DNA from: Streptomyces anulatus | Lineage (GTDB): Bacteria > Actinomycetota > Actinomycetes > Streptomycetales > Streptomycetaceae | Assembly (NCBI RefSeq): GCF_000721175.1 | Contig: NZ_JOEZ01000016.1 | Location: 248,001-312,000, forward strand | Direction of reading: 5' to 3' | Length of the DNA: 64,000 nt | Shown here: one piece after another, positions 52,032 through 60,062 of the stretch | How the letters are laid out: each line of letters opens with the position of its first letter | How positions within the stretch are numbered: the stretch's first letter is position 1 | Program-made: the position numbers and the translations under genes | Notes under the pieces: generated by a model | Told to the model about the DNA's origin: nothing | Seen by the model: only the letters and a program-made list of their open reading frames with translations | Databases searched by the model: none

Positions 52032-53072
52032 TCAGTCCTCTTCACCCTCTTCGTCGTCTCCTTCGAAGAAGTCGCCTACCTCGTCGACGACTTCGGCTGC
52101 CACCATGCCGCCGACGACGCCGACGGCGAGCCCTGCCGCGCCGGCGGCTACCACGGTGCCCATGCCGGGTCCGGAGCGGTGGTGACTGTCGCCGTGGTGA
52201 TGCTCGTCGTGGCCGTGGCCGTGGCCGTGGCCGTGGCCGTGGCCGTGGCCGTGGCCGTAGCCGTGGCCGTGATCGTGTGGGGCGTGGGCCCCATGGGCCC
52301 CGTGTCCGGCGGCCAGTTGGCGTACCCAGCCGTCGACCTCGGTGTTCCAGTCGCGCTGATCGGCGCCCTGGTGGCTGACCGTGAAGCGGTTGACGGCGTC
52401 GTGACCGGAGGAGAAGAGCCCGCCGGGCTTGTCGGCCTCCAGGACTACCTCCATGCCGCCCGGGTTGGCCAGGAAGGTCACCTCGATCTCCCGCATGGCG
52501 TGCGCATACTGGGGAGCCGGTGTGAGCTCGACTTCCTGGTAGAAGGGCAGTTGCTGGCCGGTGCCGCCGATGTGTCCGTACTCCAGGTCTGCCGACTTGA
52601 AGCCGAAGCCGAGCTGCCCGAACGCCTCCAGGACTGCCTCCTGCGCGGGCAGCGGCCGGACGGTCAGCGGGTCCAGATCACCCTTGTCCTTGCCGCCCGC
52701 CACCGCCAGTTCGGTTCTCAGGCCCAGCACGACGCCGAGCGACTGGCCGTGAAGCTCGGTGACCGGGGTCTCCCATGGCACCGTCACCGCGAACGGGATG
52801 GTTCGACGCTCGCCCTCGGTGAGCCGGAAGCCGCCGCCGACAGTGAAGCGCTCGAAGGGGACCGTCCCTTCGGCTTCGCCGTCCTCGTGTTCCGCCTCGA
52901 CCCGGGCGACGAGCTCCAGGGTGATCTGCTCGATGTCGAAGTCGGCTTTCCCGCCGACGAGATGGAGCTGTCCGTGCAGCGTCCCGCCGGGCTGGACCGG
53001 GCCGCCTTCCAGAACCGTGTCCACGGTGGGGCCGCCTACGCCGAGTGACCCGAGCAGCTTCTTGAACACCAT
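52032..53072 (-). CDS. SpoOM-family protein with Gly-His repeat tail
   Basis: A 346-residue protein. The first about 250 residues are the SpoOM arrestin-like beta-sandwich domain: MVFKKLLGSLGVGGPTVDTV, GGTLHGQLHLVGGKADFDIE, IPFAVTVPWETPVTELHG, VEVTFL-type strands and FTVSHQGADQRDWNTEVDGW. A His-rich tract (about residues 268-292) of ten Gly-His/Gly-Tyr units follows, then a Gly/Ala hydrophobic segment (MGTVVAAGAAGLAVGVVGGM) and an acidic tail. SpoOM homologues modulate sporulation or stress responses. The His tract could bind Ni, Zn or Cu. The start at 53072 follows GGAGAG. It is 86 bases downstream of the HhH protein and shares its operator. Confidence 0.88.
   Translation of the reverse strand: MVFKKLLGSLGVGGPTVDTVLEGGPVQPGGTLHGQLHLVGGKADFDIEQITLELVARVEAEHEDGEAEGTVPFERFTVGGGFRLTEGERRTIPFAVTVPWETPVTELHGQSLGVVLGLRTELAVAGGKDKGDLDPLTVRPLPAQEAVLEAFGQLGFGFKSADLEYGHIGGTGQQLPFYQEVELTPAPQYAHAMREIEVTFLANPGGMEVVLEADKPGGLFSSGHDAVNRFTVSHQGADQRDWNTEVDGWVRQLAAGHGAHGAHAPHDHGHGYGHGHGHGHGHGHGHGHDEHHHGDSHHRSGPGMGTVVAAGAAGLAVGVVGGMVAAEVVDEVGDFFEGDDEEGEED
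52209..52268 (-). repeat. Hexanucleotide repeat encoding Gly-His tract
   Basis: Ten consecutive 6-bp units on the plus strand (eight GTGGCC, one GTAGCC, one GTGGCC), read on the minus strand as GGC-CAC = Gly-His. This is coding simple-sequence DNA likely to vary in copy number between strains. Confidence 0.95.
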
Positions 53073-53158
53073 CGTGGCGTTCTCTCCTTCAGATGTACGT
53101 GGAGGTTCGGGGCGGTGGGCTGCCGCACTCCCGCGGCGTGGCAGCCCACCGATCGTGC

Positions 53159-53380
53159 TTACTTGGCCGCCGCGTCCAGTGCCGCCAGGGCCTGCGCCCA
53201 ACGGGCGTACTTCAGCTCGGCGAGGTCGCGGACGGTCTTGACGCCGAACGCCTCCTGCAGCAGCTCGCCGTCACGGTCCGAGACGCCCTTCAGGGCGCCG
53301 ACGGGAGCAGCGAGTATCTCCGGCAGGCTCTTGTCCGCCCATGCCTTGTCCAGCACCTTGTCCAGGTCGATCGACGCCAT
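53159..53380 (-). CDS. Small helix-hairpin-helix protein (73 aa)
   Basis: A 73-residue protein from the ATG at 53380 with GAGGAGG 5 bases upstream. The sequence MASIDLDKVLDKAWADKSL, LAAPVGALKGVSDRDGELLQ and EAFGVKTVRDLAELKY has the look of a helix-hairpin-helix segment (LKGVSxRDGELLxEAFGVKTVxDLA). No catalytic residues are seen. It is first in a two-gene unit with spoOM and has a BlaI-type operator 46 bases upstream. Streptomyces genomes often carry this small protein next to SpoOM; its function is unknown to me. Confidence 0.82.
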   Translation of the reverse strand: MASIDLDKVLDKAWADKSLPEILAAPVGALKGVSDRDGELLQEAFGVKTVRDLAELKYARWAQALAALDAAAK

Positions 53381-53426
53381 GAAGTCCTCCTCGGAAGTGG
53401 ATGATTGGAAAGTCCGGCTCGCAATA

Positions 53427-53442
53427 TCTACACGCATGTAGA
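53427..53442. promoter_or_regulatory. BlaI-type operator 3 (HhH-spoOM unit)
   Basis: TCTACA-CGCA-TGTAGA, 46 bases before the HhH protein start and 89 bases before the divergent ion-channel gene, so it could control either or both. Confidence 0.75.
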
Positions 53443-53531
53443 AGCATAGAGGGCGGTCGCCCCCCTCCGGCCGCATACCGCTGCGGCTCACGGGAAATGT
53501 CCGAAACAGGTCTGTGAGGAAACGAAAAACC

Positions 53532-54440
53532 ATGTCCGAACGGACGGTTGCGTATCTGCGGTGCGGGCTCGCGTACCGCAGTCGCCGCATCGTGGACTCC
53601 AGCGCCTTCTCCAGCGCCGTGTTCTGTCTCATCGCGGCCAACGCCGTCCTGCTCGGAATCGAGACGTACAGCGGTGTCGTGCATCAATGGCACGGCGCCC
53701 TCAAGGCCGCGGAGTACTTCTTCCTCGCCGCCTTCACTGCCGAGATACTGCTGCGGGCAGCCGCCCACGCCGACCGCCCCGGGGACTTCTTCCGTGACCC
53801 CTGGAACGTGTTCGACCTGCTCGTCGTGGCCCTGGCCTTCATGCCGTTCGCCCGTGAGAACGCCACCGTACTGCGGCTCCTGCGCCTGGCGCGGGTACTG
53901 CGTGCGGCGCGTTTCCTGCCGCAGCTGCGGATCGTGATCGTCGCCGTCGGCAAGAGCCTGCCGGGCACCCTGAGCTTCGCCCTCGTCGGGGCGCTCCTGC
54001 TGTACGTGTACGCCATGGTCGGCTGGGTGTTCTTCGCCGACGAGGACCCCGAGCACTACGGGTCACTCGGCCGCGCGGCCCTCACGCTCTTCCTCCTCAT
54101 GACCCTCGACGGATTGGGTGACGCCGTACGCGGCGGCCTGGAGATCTCCCGCTGGACCGTCTTCTACTTCGGCTCGTTCGTTCTGCTCGGCTCGTTCGTG
54201 CTGGTCAACCTCCTCATCGGCGTCGTCATCAATTCCCTGGAGGAAGCCCGGGAGCTGGAGAAGGAGCGGGAGGGGGGCGTGCCGGGGCGGCAGCCGCGAG
54301 TGGACGACCCGGCGGAAGCTCTGCGGGCACAGCTCGCCGCAGCACGCCAGGCCCTTGACGACGTGGAATCCGGCCTGGCGGCCCCCCCGGGGCCCTGCAC
54401 GTGCCAGGGCGTCGGGCAGGCGGCGCGGACGGGAGGGTGA
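53532..54440 (+). CDS. Voltage-gated-type ion channel (six-TM, NaChBac-like)
   Basis: About 302 residues with six membrane segments. S1 begins at SSAVFCLIAANAVLLGIE; S4 is a clear voltage-sensor helix with Arg every third or fourth position (RLLRLARVLRAARFL); the pore helix and filter are LTLFLLMTLDGLGDAV; S6 is VLVNLLIGVVINSLEEARE. A C-terminal coiled coil follows (EALRAQLAAARQALDDVESGL), as in bacterial sodium channels where it holds the tetramer. The filter reads TLDGLG where NaChBac has TLESWA. Start taken at 53532; a GTG at 53514 is an alternative. Divergent from the HhH-spoOM unit. Confidence 0.88.
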   Translation: MSERTVAYLRCGLAYRSRRIVDSSAFSSAVFCLIAANAVLLGIETYSGVVHQWHGALKAAEYFFLAAFTAEILLRAAAHADRPGDFFRDPWNVFDLLVVALAFMPFARENATVLRLLRLARVLRAARFLPQLRIVIVAVGKSLPGTLSFALVGALLLYVYAMVGWVFFADEDPEHYGSLGRAALTLFLLMTLDGLGDAVRGGLEISRWTVFYFGSFVLLGSFVLVNLLIGVVINSLEEARELEKEREGGVPGRQPRVDDPAEALRAQLAAARQALDDVESGLAAPPGPCTCQGVGQAARTGG

Positions 54441-54577
54441 AGCGCTCCGGGGCGCGGCAAGGTACTCCGGTGCGGATCCATCCAGCATTCACTTTACTAT
54501 CCCTTTACTATGGGGTTCGGGACACTGGTTCCTCCGCAGTTCACCGAAGCGAGCAGAGAAGGAGTGAGCGACCCGTC

Positions 54578-54655
54578 ATGGGCGAGCCTCCCAGTACGAA
54601 CCGTGCCACCGCCTGCGCACACCACGTGAGCCGGGAAGCGGAGGTGGCACGGTGA
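54578..54655 (+). CDS. Putative 25-codon leader peptide
   Basis: ATG at 54578 with AAGGAG about 12 bases upstream encodes MGEPPSTNRATACAHHVSRE plus EAVAR-like residues and stops at 54655, where the stop overlaps the GTG of the first CNNM/CorC gene (GTGA). The arrangement suggests translational coupling or a control peptide. Upstream, CTTTACTATCCCTTTACTAT (about 54491-54510) is a tandem motif with TACTAT -10-like hexamers. No family recognised. Confidence 0.4.
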   Translation: MGEPPSTNRATACAHHVSREAEVAR

Positions 54656-55995
54656 CCGAAGTGCTTCTGCTGCTCCTGGCCCTGGCCCTCACCCTCGCGT
54701 GTGCGCTCTTCGTCGCCGCTGAGTTCTCGCTGACCACCGTCGAGCGCGGTGAGCTGGAGCGGGCAGCCGAGGCGGAGGAGCGGGGCGCCGAGAGCGCCCT
54801 CAAGGCGGTCCGCAAGCTGACGGTCCAGCTGTCCGGCGCCCAGCTCGGCATCACCGTCACCTCCCTGGTGATCGGCATGCTCGCCGAGCCGTCGCTCGCG
54901 GCCCTGCTGCGCGGTCCGCTCGAAGCCGTGGGGCTCGGCGCCGCCGCGTCGTCCGCGGCAACGGTCCTGGGCGTCGCCGTCTCCACGGTCGTGCTCATGG
55001 TCGTGGGCGAGCTGGTGCCCAAGAACTGGGCGATCTCGCGCCCCGTGGCCGTTGCCAAGGTGGTGGCCGGTCCGCAGCGCGGATTCACCGCGGCCTTCGG
55101 CCCTCTCATCCACCATCTGAACAGCACCGCGAACCGGGTCGTACGACGCTTCGGCCTGGAGCCGGCCGAGGAACTGCTCTCCGTCCGCACCCCCGCCGAG
55201 CTGGCCTCACTGGCCCGGCACTCGGCCGCCGAGGGCGGGATAGAGGCGGACTCCGCCGAACTGTTCGTACGCACCCTGCACCTGTCCGACCTGACCGCCC
55301 AGAACGTCATGACCCCGCGCGTCGACGTGCGCGCCCTGGAAGCCCACGCCACCGCGGCCGACGCGGCGAATCTGACGCACGCCACCGGGCTCTCCCGCTT
55401 TCCCGTCTACCGGGACAGCCTCGACGCGGTCATCGGCACCGTCCACATCCGCGACGTCCTCGCACTCGACCCCGGAAAGCGACCCGGCACGCCGATCACC
55501 CAGCTGGCCACCACACCGCTGCGGGTCCCCGACTCCCTGCCCGCCGACCGCCTCCTGGAGCGGATGCGCGAGCACCGCACGATGGCGGTGGTCGTCGACG
55601 AGTACGGCGGCACGGCCGGCGTGGTGACCGTGGAGGACATCGTCGAGGAAGTCGTCGGCGAGGTCCGCGACGAGCACGACCCCGCACAGCCCCCCGGCCT
55701 CCTCCCCGCCCCGCCCGCACCGGACGGCCGCGCAGGCTGGGAGGCCGACGGCGGCGTACGGATCGACGAGCTCGCCCGCATCGGCCTGACCGCCCCCGAC
55801 GGGCCCTACGAGACCGTGGCCGGGCTGATCGCCACCCATCTCGCGCGCATCCCCGTCGAAGGCGACGCGGTCGCCCTCGGCGGCTGGCAGCTGGACGTGC
55901 TCGACGTCGAGCACCACCGGGCCGACCGGGTGCACATCACCGAGCCCGGGCCCGCGCCCGGCCCGCAGCGGGACGCTGAGGAGACGGCCCGATGA
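54652..55995 (+). CDS. CNNM/CorC-type membrane protein, long form 1
   Basis: A 447-residue protein: DUF21/CNNM transmembrane domain (about residues 1-200; LALALTLACALFVAAEFSLT, SGAQLGITVTSLVIGMLAEP, VVGELVPKNWAIS), a CBS-domain pair (about 205-340; VMTPRVDVRALEA, FPVYRDSLDAVIGTVHIRD, MAVVVDEYGGTAGVVTVEDI) and a C-terminal CorC_HlyC domain (about 355-435). Family members are Mg2+ (or Co2+) exporters or regulators whose CBS domains bind nucleotide-Mg. GTG start after GGAGG. First of a four-gene tandem array; its stop overlaps the next start (ATGA). Confidence 0.92.
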   Translation: MTEVLLLLLALALTLACALFVAAEFSLTTVERGELERAAEAEERGAESALKAVRKLTVQLSGAQLGITVTSLVIGMLAEPSLAALLRGPLEAVGLGAAASSAATVLGVAVSTVVLMVVGELVPKNWAISRPVAVAKVVAGPQRGFTAAFGPLIHHLNSTANRVVRRFGLEPAEELLSVRTPAELASLARHSAAEGGIEADSAELFVRTLHLSDLTAQNVMTPRVDVRALEAHATAADAANLTHATGLSRFPVYRDSLDAVIGTVHIRDVLALDPGKRPGTPITQLATTPLRVPDSLPADRLLERMREHRTMAVVVDEYGGTAGVVTVEDIVEEVVGEVRDEHDPAQPPGLLPAPPAPDGRAGWEADGGVRIDELARIGLTAPDGPYETVAGLIATHLARIPVEGDAVALGGWQLDVLDVEHHRADRVHITEPGPAPGPQRDAEETAR

Positions 55996-57005
55996 CCGTG
56001 ATCCAGCTGGCCGTCGGCGCTCTGATGATCCTGATCAACGCCTTCTTCGTCGGCGCCGAGTTCTCCCTCATCTCCGTACGCCGCAGCCAGATCGAGCCAC
56101 AGGCCCGCGCGGGCCACAAGCGCGCCCGCCTGACCCTGTGGGGGCTGCAGCACATCTCCCCGATGATGGCCACAGCCCAGCTCGGCATCACCGCCACCTC
56201 GCTGGTCCTGGGCGCGGTCGCCGAGCCCGCCATCGCCCGTCTGCTGGAGCCGGGCTTCGAAGCCGTCCACATCCCGCACGGCCTGGTCCATCCGATCGCC
56301 TTCGCGATCGCGCTGAGCCTGGCGACGTATCTGCACATGCTGATCGGTGAGATGGTGCCCAAGAACATCGCGCTCGCCGCCCCGGTCAGGACCGCCCTGC
56401 TGCTCGGCCCGCCACTGGTCGCCCTCACCCGCGCACTGCGCCCGGTCATCTTCTCCATCAACGCCTTCGCCAACGTCCTGCTGAAACTGCTGAAGGTCGA
56501 GCCGAGGGACGAGGTCGCCTCCGTCTTCACCGACGACGAGCTCGCCCGTATGGTCCGCGACTCCAGTGCGGCGGGGCTTCTGTCGCCGCAGGACGGCGAG
56601 CGGCTGCGTGACGCGCTGGAGCTGGGTACCCGGCCGGTCGGCGAGATCTTCGTCCCCGCGCCGAAGATGGTCACTGTCGACCACACGATCACCCCGGCCG
56701 AGCTGGAGCGCACCGCCGCGGGGACCGGATTCTCCCGTTTCCCGGTCACCGGTCCCACCGGCACCGTCATGGGCTACCTCCACATCCAGGACACCCTCGG
56801 CGTCATGGACCGCGACCAGCCCTTCCCGCGCTCCGCCGTGCATGCGGTGAACCGCGTCCAGATCGACACGCCCCTGGACGACACGCTCACCGCCCTGCGC
56901 GCCTCCGGCAGCCACCTCGCCGCGGTCACGGGGGACACGGGCGCGGTCCTGGGCTTCGTCACCATGGAAGACGTACTGGGAGAACTCGTCGGCCCGGCCG
57001 TCTGA
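55992..57005 (+). CDS. CNNM/CorC-type membrane protein, short form 1
   Basis: A 337-residue paralogue with the same CNNM membrane domain (LMILINAFFVGAEFSLISVR, TAQLGITATSLVLGAVAEP, GEMVPKNIALAAP) and a CBS pair (FSRFPVTGPTGTVMGYLHIQ, LGFVTMEDVLGELVG), but it ends right after the CBS domains, so it lacks the CorC_HlyC domain. ATGA overlap with the long form upstream suggests they form one complex, possibly a heterodimer, since CNNM proteins dimerise. Confidence 0.92.
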   Translation: MTVIQLAVGALMILINAFFVGAEFSLISVRRSQIEPQARAGHKRARLTLWGLQHISPMMATAQLGITATSLVLGAVAEPAIARLLEPGFEAVHIPHGLVHPIAFAIALSLATYLHMLIGEMVPKNIALAAPVRTALLLGPPLVALTRALRPVIFSINAFANVLLKLLKVEPRDEVASVFTDDELARMVRDSSAAGLLSPQDGERLRDALELGTRPVGEIFVPAPKMVTVDHTITPAELERTAAGTGFSRFPVTGPTGTVMGYLHIQDTLGVMDRDQPFPRSAVHAVNRVQIDTPLDDTLTALRASGSHLAAVTGDTGAVLGFVTMEDVLGELVGPAV

Positions 57006-57049
57006 CGGGCCACGCAGCCCACCACGGATCCCCCTGATAATCGGGCCGA

Positions 57050-57063
57050 GGGACTTCGGTCCC
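57050..57063. promoter_or_regulatory. DevR/OsdR-like box (also a UUCG hairpin)
   Basis: GGGACTTCGGTCCC matches the DosR/DevR core pattern GGGAC-N4-GTCCC and lies 100 bases before the third CNNM gene. As RNA it would fold into a 5-bp stem closed by a C(UUCG)G tetraloop, so an alternative reading is a stabilising or terminating hairpin after the first gene pair. Confidence 0.45.
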
Positions 57064-57163
57064 AGCAGACCCGTAGTCCTCATCCACACCCCCTCAAGGA
57101 GCACCTCTTGTCCGCCAGTCCGACGGACCCCGACGGTCCGGTAACCCATACCCGGGTTGTCCG

Positions 57164-58513
57164 ATGAACGCCGTACTCGGCCTGCTGGCCGTCCTCGTCC
57201 TGACCGCAGGCACCGGCTATTTCGTCGCGCAGGAATTCGCCTACGTCGCAGCCGACCGGCTGGCGCTCGCCCGTGAGGCGAAAGCGGGTGACAAGCGCGC
57301 GGCGCGCGCCGTGAAGGTGCTCGAACGGCTCTCGTTCATGCTCTCGGGCGCCCAGCTGGGCATCACCGTCACCGGTCTGGTCGTCGGCTTCCTCGCCGAG
57401 CCGTCCGTCTCCGCGTTGCTGCGGCCCGCGCTGACCGGCACCGGCCTCTCCGACGGTGCGGTCTCCGCAGTCTCGGTGACGCTCGCCTTCGTCATGGCCA
57501 CCGTCGTGCAGATGGTGCTGGGCGAGCTGGCCCCCAAGAACCTGGCCCTGGCCGTCCCCGAGCGGCTCGCCAAGTCGCTGTCGGCCTCCACCCTCGCGTA
57601 CCTCAAGGTCGTCGGCCCGGTGGTGCACCTGTTCGACGCAACAGCCAACAAGCTGCTGCGCAAGGTCGGCATCGAGCCCGTCGAAGAGCTCCACCACGGC
57701 GCGACCCTGGAAGAGCTCAGCCACCTGATCGGCGAGTCCCACGAACAGGGCCAGCTGCCTCGCGCCAACGCCGAACTCCTCGACCACGCCCTGGAATTCT
57801 CCGAACGCACCCTGGACGAGGTCATGGTGCCGAGCGTCGAGGTCGCCTACGTTCGCGCCGAGGCACCCGCCACCGAGGTCGTGCAGCTGATCGCCGAGCA
57901 CGGCCACTCCAACTACCCGGTCACCGGCGAGCGCCACGACGACATCACGGGCGTCATCGGCGTGCGTGAACTGATGCGCCTGCCGGCCGACCGTCTCGAA
58001 CGCATCACCGCCGGTGAACTGGCACGGCGCCCCCTGCTGCTGCCCGACACGCTGCCGCTGCCCGGCGCCGTCGAGCAGATGCAGGAGCACAAGCAGGAAT
58101 TCGCGGTCGTCCTCAACGAGCACGGCGGCTTCGCCGGGATCGTCACCTTCGAGGACATCGCCGAGGAGCTGGTCGGTGAGATCACCGACGAGTCCGACCA
58201 GGTGATCGAGATCGCGGCCGCGGACGGAGACGGGTGGCTGGTCGACGCCGGCCGCCGCCTCGACGAGATCGCCGAAGCCACCGGCATCGAACTCCCGGAG
58301 GAAGAGGACTACGACACCGCCGCAGGCCTCATCGTGGACCGGCTCGGCCGCTTTCCGGCCATCGGCGACCGCCTCACCGTCGGCGACATCCTCATCGAGG
58401 TCCGCACCCTCGACCGCCACGTCCCCGACCGCGTCCGCCTGGAGCGCCTGCCGGACACCGACCAGGACGCGGATCCCCATACCGCCCCCACCGACGAGGA
58501 GCCGACCGCATGA
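57164..58513 (+). CDS. CNNM/CorC-type membrane protein, long form 2
   Basis: A 449-residue protein with the same order as the gene at 54652: CNNM domain (LTAGTGYFVAQEFAYVAADR, SGAQLGITVTGLVVGFLAEP, LGELAPKNLALAVPE), CBS pair (VMVPSVEVAYVRAEA, HSNYPVTGERHDDITGVIGV, AVVLNEHGGFAGIVTFEDIA) and CorC_HlyC (DGDGWLVDAGRRLDEIAEA). The two long forms are clearly paralogous yet divergent throughout, so the duplication is old. The ribosome site for the ATG at 57164 is weak. Its stop overlaps the next start. Confidence 0.92.
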   Translation: MNAVLGLLAVLVLTAGTGYFVAQEFAYVAADRLALAREAKAGDKRAARAVKVLERLSFMLSGAQLGITVTGLVVGFLAEPSVSALLRPALTGTGLSDGAVSAVSVTLAFVMATVVQMVLGELAPKNLALAVPERLAKSLSASTLAYLKVVGPVVHLFDATANKLLRKVGIEPVEELHHGATLEELSHLIGESHEQGQLPRANAELLDHALEFSERTLDEVMVPSVEVAYVRAEAPATEVVQLIAEHGHSNYPVTGERHDDITGVIGVRELMRLPADRLERITAGELARRPLLLPDTLPLPGAVEQMQEHKQEFAVVLNEHGGFAGIVTFEDIAEELVGEITDESDQVIEIAAADGDGWLVDAGRRLDEIAEATGIELPEEEDYDTAAGLIVDRLGRFPAIGDRLTVGDILIEVRTLDRHVPDRVRLERLPDTDQDADPHTAPTDEEPTA

Positions 58514-59529
58514 GCTTCCCCCTGGCCCTCGCCGTCACCCTCCTCCTGCTGATCGGCAGCGGCTTCTTCGTCGCGGCCGAATTCGCCCTGGTGGCCGCCA
58601 AACGTCACCGCATGGAACGCGCAGCCGCCCAGGGCCAACGCGGTGCCAAATCGGCGCTCGCCGGGATGCGCGAACTGTCCCTGATGCTCGCCGGCGCCCA
58701 GCTGGGCATCACCATCTGCACCCTGGGCCTGGGATCGATCTCCAAGCCCGCCATCTCGCACGAGATCGACCCTCTCCTGGAGAGGCTCGGCCTGCCCAGC
58801 GCACTGAGCTACGGCATCGCCTTCGCCATCGCCATGACCGTGGTGGTCTTTCTGCACATGGTGCTGGGCGAGATGGCACCCAAGTCCTGGGCCATCGCCC
58901 ACCCCGAGCGCTCCGCCATGCTCCTCGCACCGCCGTTCCGCGCCCTGATCCGTCTTGTGCGCCCGCTGATCTGGGTGCTCAACAAGGTCAGCAACGCGCT
59001 CGTACGGCTGTGCCGCGTCACCCCCCGCGACGAGCTCACCTCCGTACACAACCGGGAGCAGCTCGCCCACCTGGTGGAGGAGTCGGAGCGCCTCGGCCTG
59101 ATCAGCGAGGCCGACTCCGGACTGATCTCCCGCTCCCTGAGCGAACCGCAGGCTCCTGTGGCACAACTCCAGGTGCCCGCCGCCCGGATCAGCTACGTCG
59201 AAGCAGAAGCCGATACGAACGCGGTCCTCGCGGCGACGGCAGCGGCCGACCACACCCGGCTGCTCGTGCGCGACGGCGAAACGGTCCTCGGCTCGGTACA
59301 CGCCCGCGACGCCTTGGTCGCCCGCGCCCAGGGCAGAGACCTGACAGCCCGGGCACTGGCCCGCCCCGTCCCGGAACTGGCCCCGACCCACACCGTCGCC
59401 CACGCCGTCGAGCTGCTCCAGCACCGCAGGGCCACCCTCGCCGTCGTACGCGACGAAGAGGGCCGGCTGACCGGCCTGATCAGCCTCGACGACCTCATCA
59501 TCCGGCTGATGGGAGCACCAAAGGTGTGA
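58510..59529 (+). CDS. CNNM/CorC-type membrane protein, short form 2
   Basis: A 339-residue protein starting at the ATGA overlap (58510): MSFPLALAVTLLLLIGSGFF, AGAQLGITICTLGLGSIS, LGEMAPKSWAIAHPER, then a CBS-like region (LVRDGETVLGSVHARDALVA, LAVVRDEEGRLTGLISLDDL). No CorC_HlyC domain. It repeats the long-short pairing seen at 54652/55992. The frame is open upstream, but the upstream residues are Arg/Pro/His-rich antisense-like sequence and the overlap start is the natural choice. Confidence 0.92.
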   Translation: MSFPLALAVTLLLLIGSGFFVAAEFALVAAKRHRMERAAAQGQRGAKSALAGMRELSLMLAGAQLGITICTLGLGSISKPAISHEIDPLLERLGLPSALSYGIAFAIAMTVVVFLHMVLGEMAPKSWAIAHPERSAMLLAPPFRALIRLVRPLIWVLNKVSNALVRLCRVTPRDELTSVHNREQLAHLVEESERLGLISEADSGLISRSLSEPQAPVAQLQVPAARISYVEAEADTNAVLAATAAADHTRLLVRDGETVLGSVHARDALVARAQGRDLTARALARPVPELAPTHTVAHAVELLQHRRATLAVVRDEEGRLTGLISLDDLIIRLMGAPKV

Positions 59530-59727
59530 CATTCGGCAGCCGGTTTCCACGCACGCACCCGCCCCGAGGCCGCAGCAACTTCGAGGCGGTGCGCACCGGC
59601 GATGCCAAAGGGCATGTGGAGAAGCCGGCTCGGTGAACCGATCCTGTGACGCTCACACCCTGTGTGCGGCCCTGTCGCATTCGGTGAACGTCACCCGCCG
59701 GGCCGGTGGCGCCGGGCCCGGACGCCC

Positions 59728-60030
59728 GGCGGCTGCATGATCGTCCTGTCGGCCACCAACTGTTCGCACCAGAACAGCAGGTCGCCGAGCATCTGGTCCG
59801 GTGGCGGCGGACCTCGGTCGCGGAGCTGGAGAAACGGCTTCAACGGGCCGTCGAGGAGGGGGAGCCGGGCCCCGGGCACGGACGTCCGCTCCGTCGCCGC
59901 CTTCTACGCGACCATCCCGCACGGGCCGTCGATCGAGGCCCGCGACGGCGTCTCCCCGGAACGGCTCCGCTCCACCGTCGACGACGCGGTGGCCCTGTGG
60001 GACACCCTGGTGCGGCAGCCGGTGGGGTGA
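59728..60030 (+). pseudogene. TetR-family regulator, C-terminal relic with frameshifts
   Basis: Pieces in two plus frames add up to the C-terminal ligand domain of a TetR/AcrR regulator: GGCMIVLSATNCS, then (shifted) PEQQVAEHLVRWRRTSVAEL and EKRLQRAVEEGE, then (shifted back) TDVRSVAAFYATIPHGPSIE and ARDGVSPERLRSTVDDAVAL. Order and spacing match the usual LxxxxxRAVxxGELPPGTDV...FYATVxHGLSIQARDG pattern. The N-terminal helix-turn-helix is absent. Two frameshifts (near 59765 and 59875) mark it as decayed. The 200 bases before it, after the CNNM array, hold nothing else. Confidence 0.7.
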
Positions 60031-60062
60031 CCCTGCCGGGGAGGGGGTGGCTACCATCCCTT

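Noticed and set aside
52209..52268. Short tandem repeat considered as CRISPR-like or intergenic repeat
   Set aside because: Six-base units without spacers, fully inside a coding frame (Gly-His tract).
59706..60062. 119-residue N-terminal extension of the MFS gene at 60063
   Set aside because: The upstream part of the frame is one of the shifted pieces of the TetR relic, not transporter sequence.
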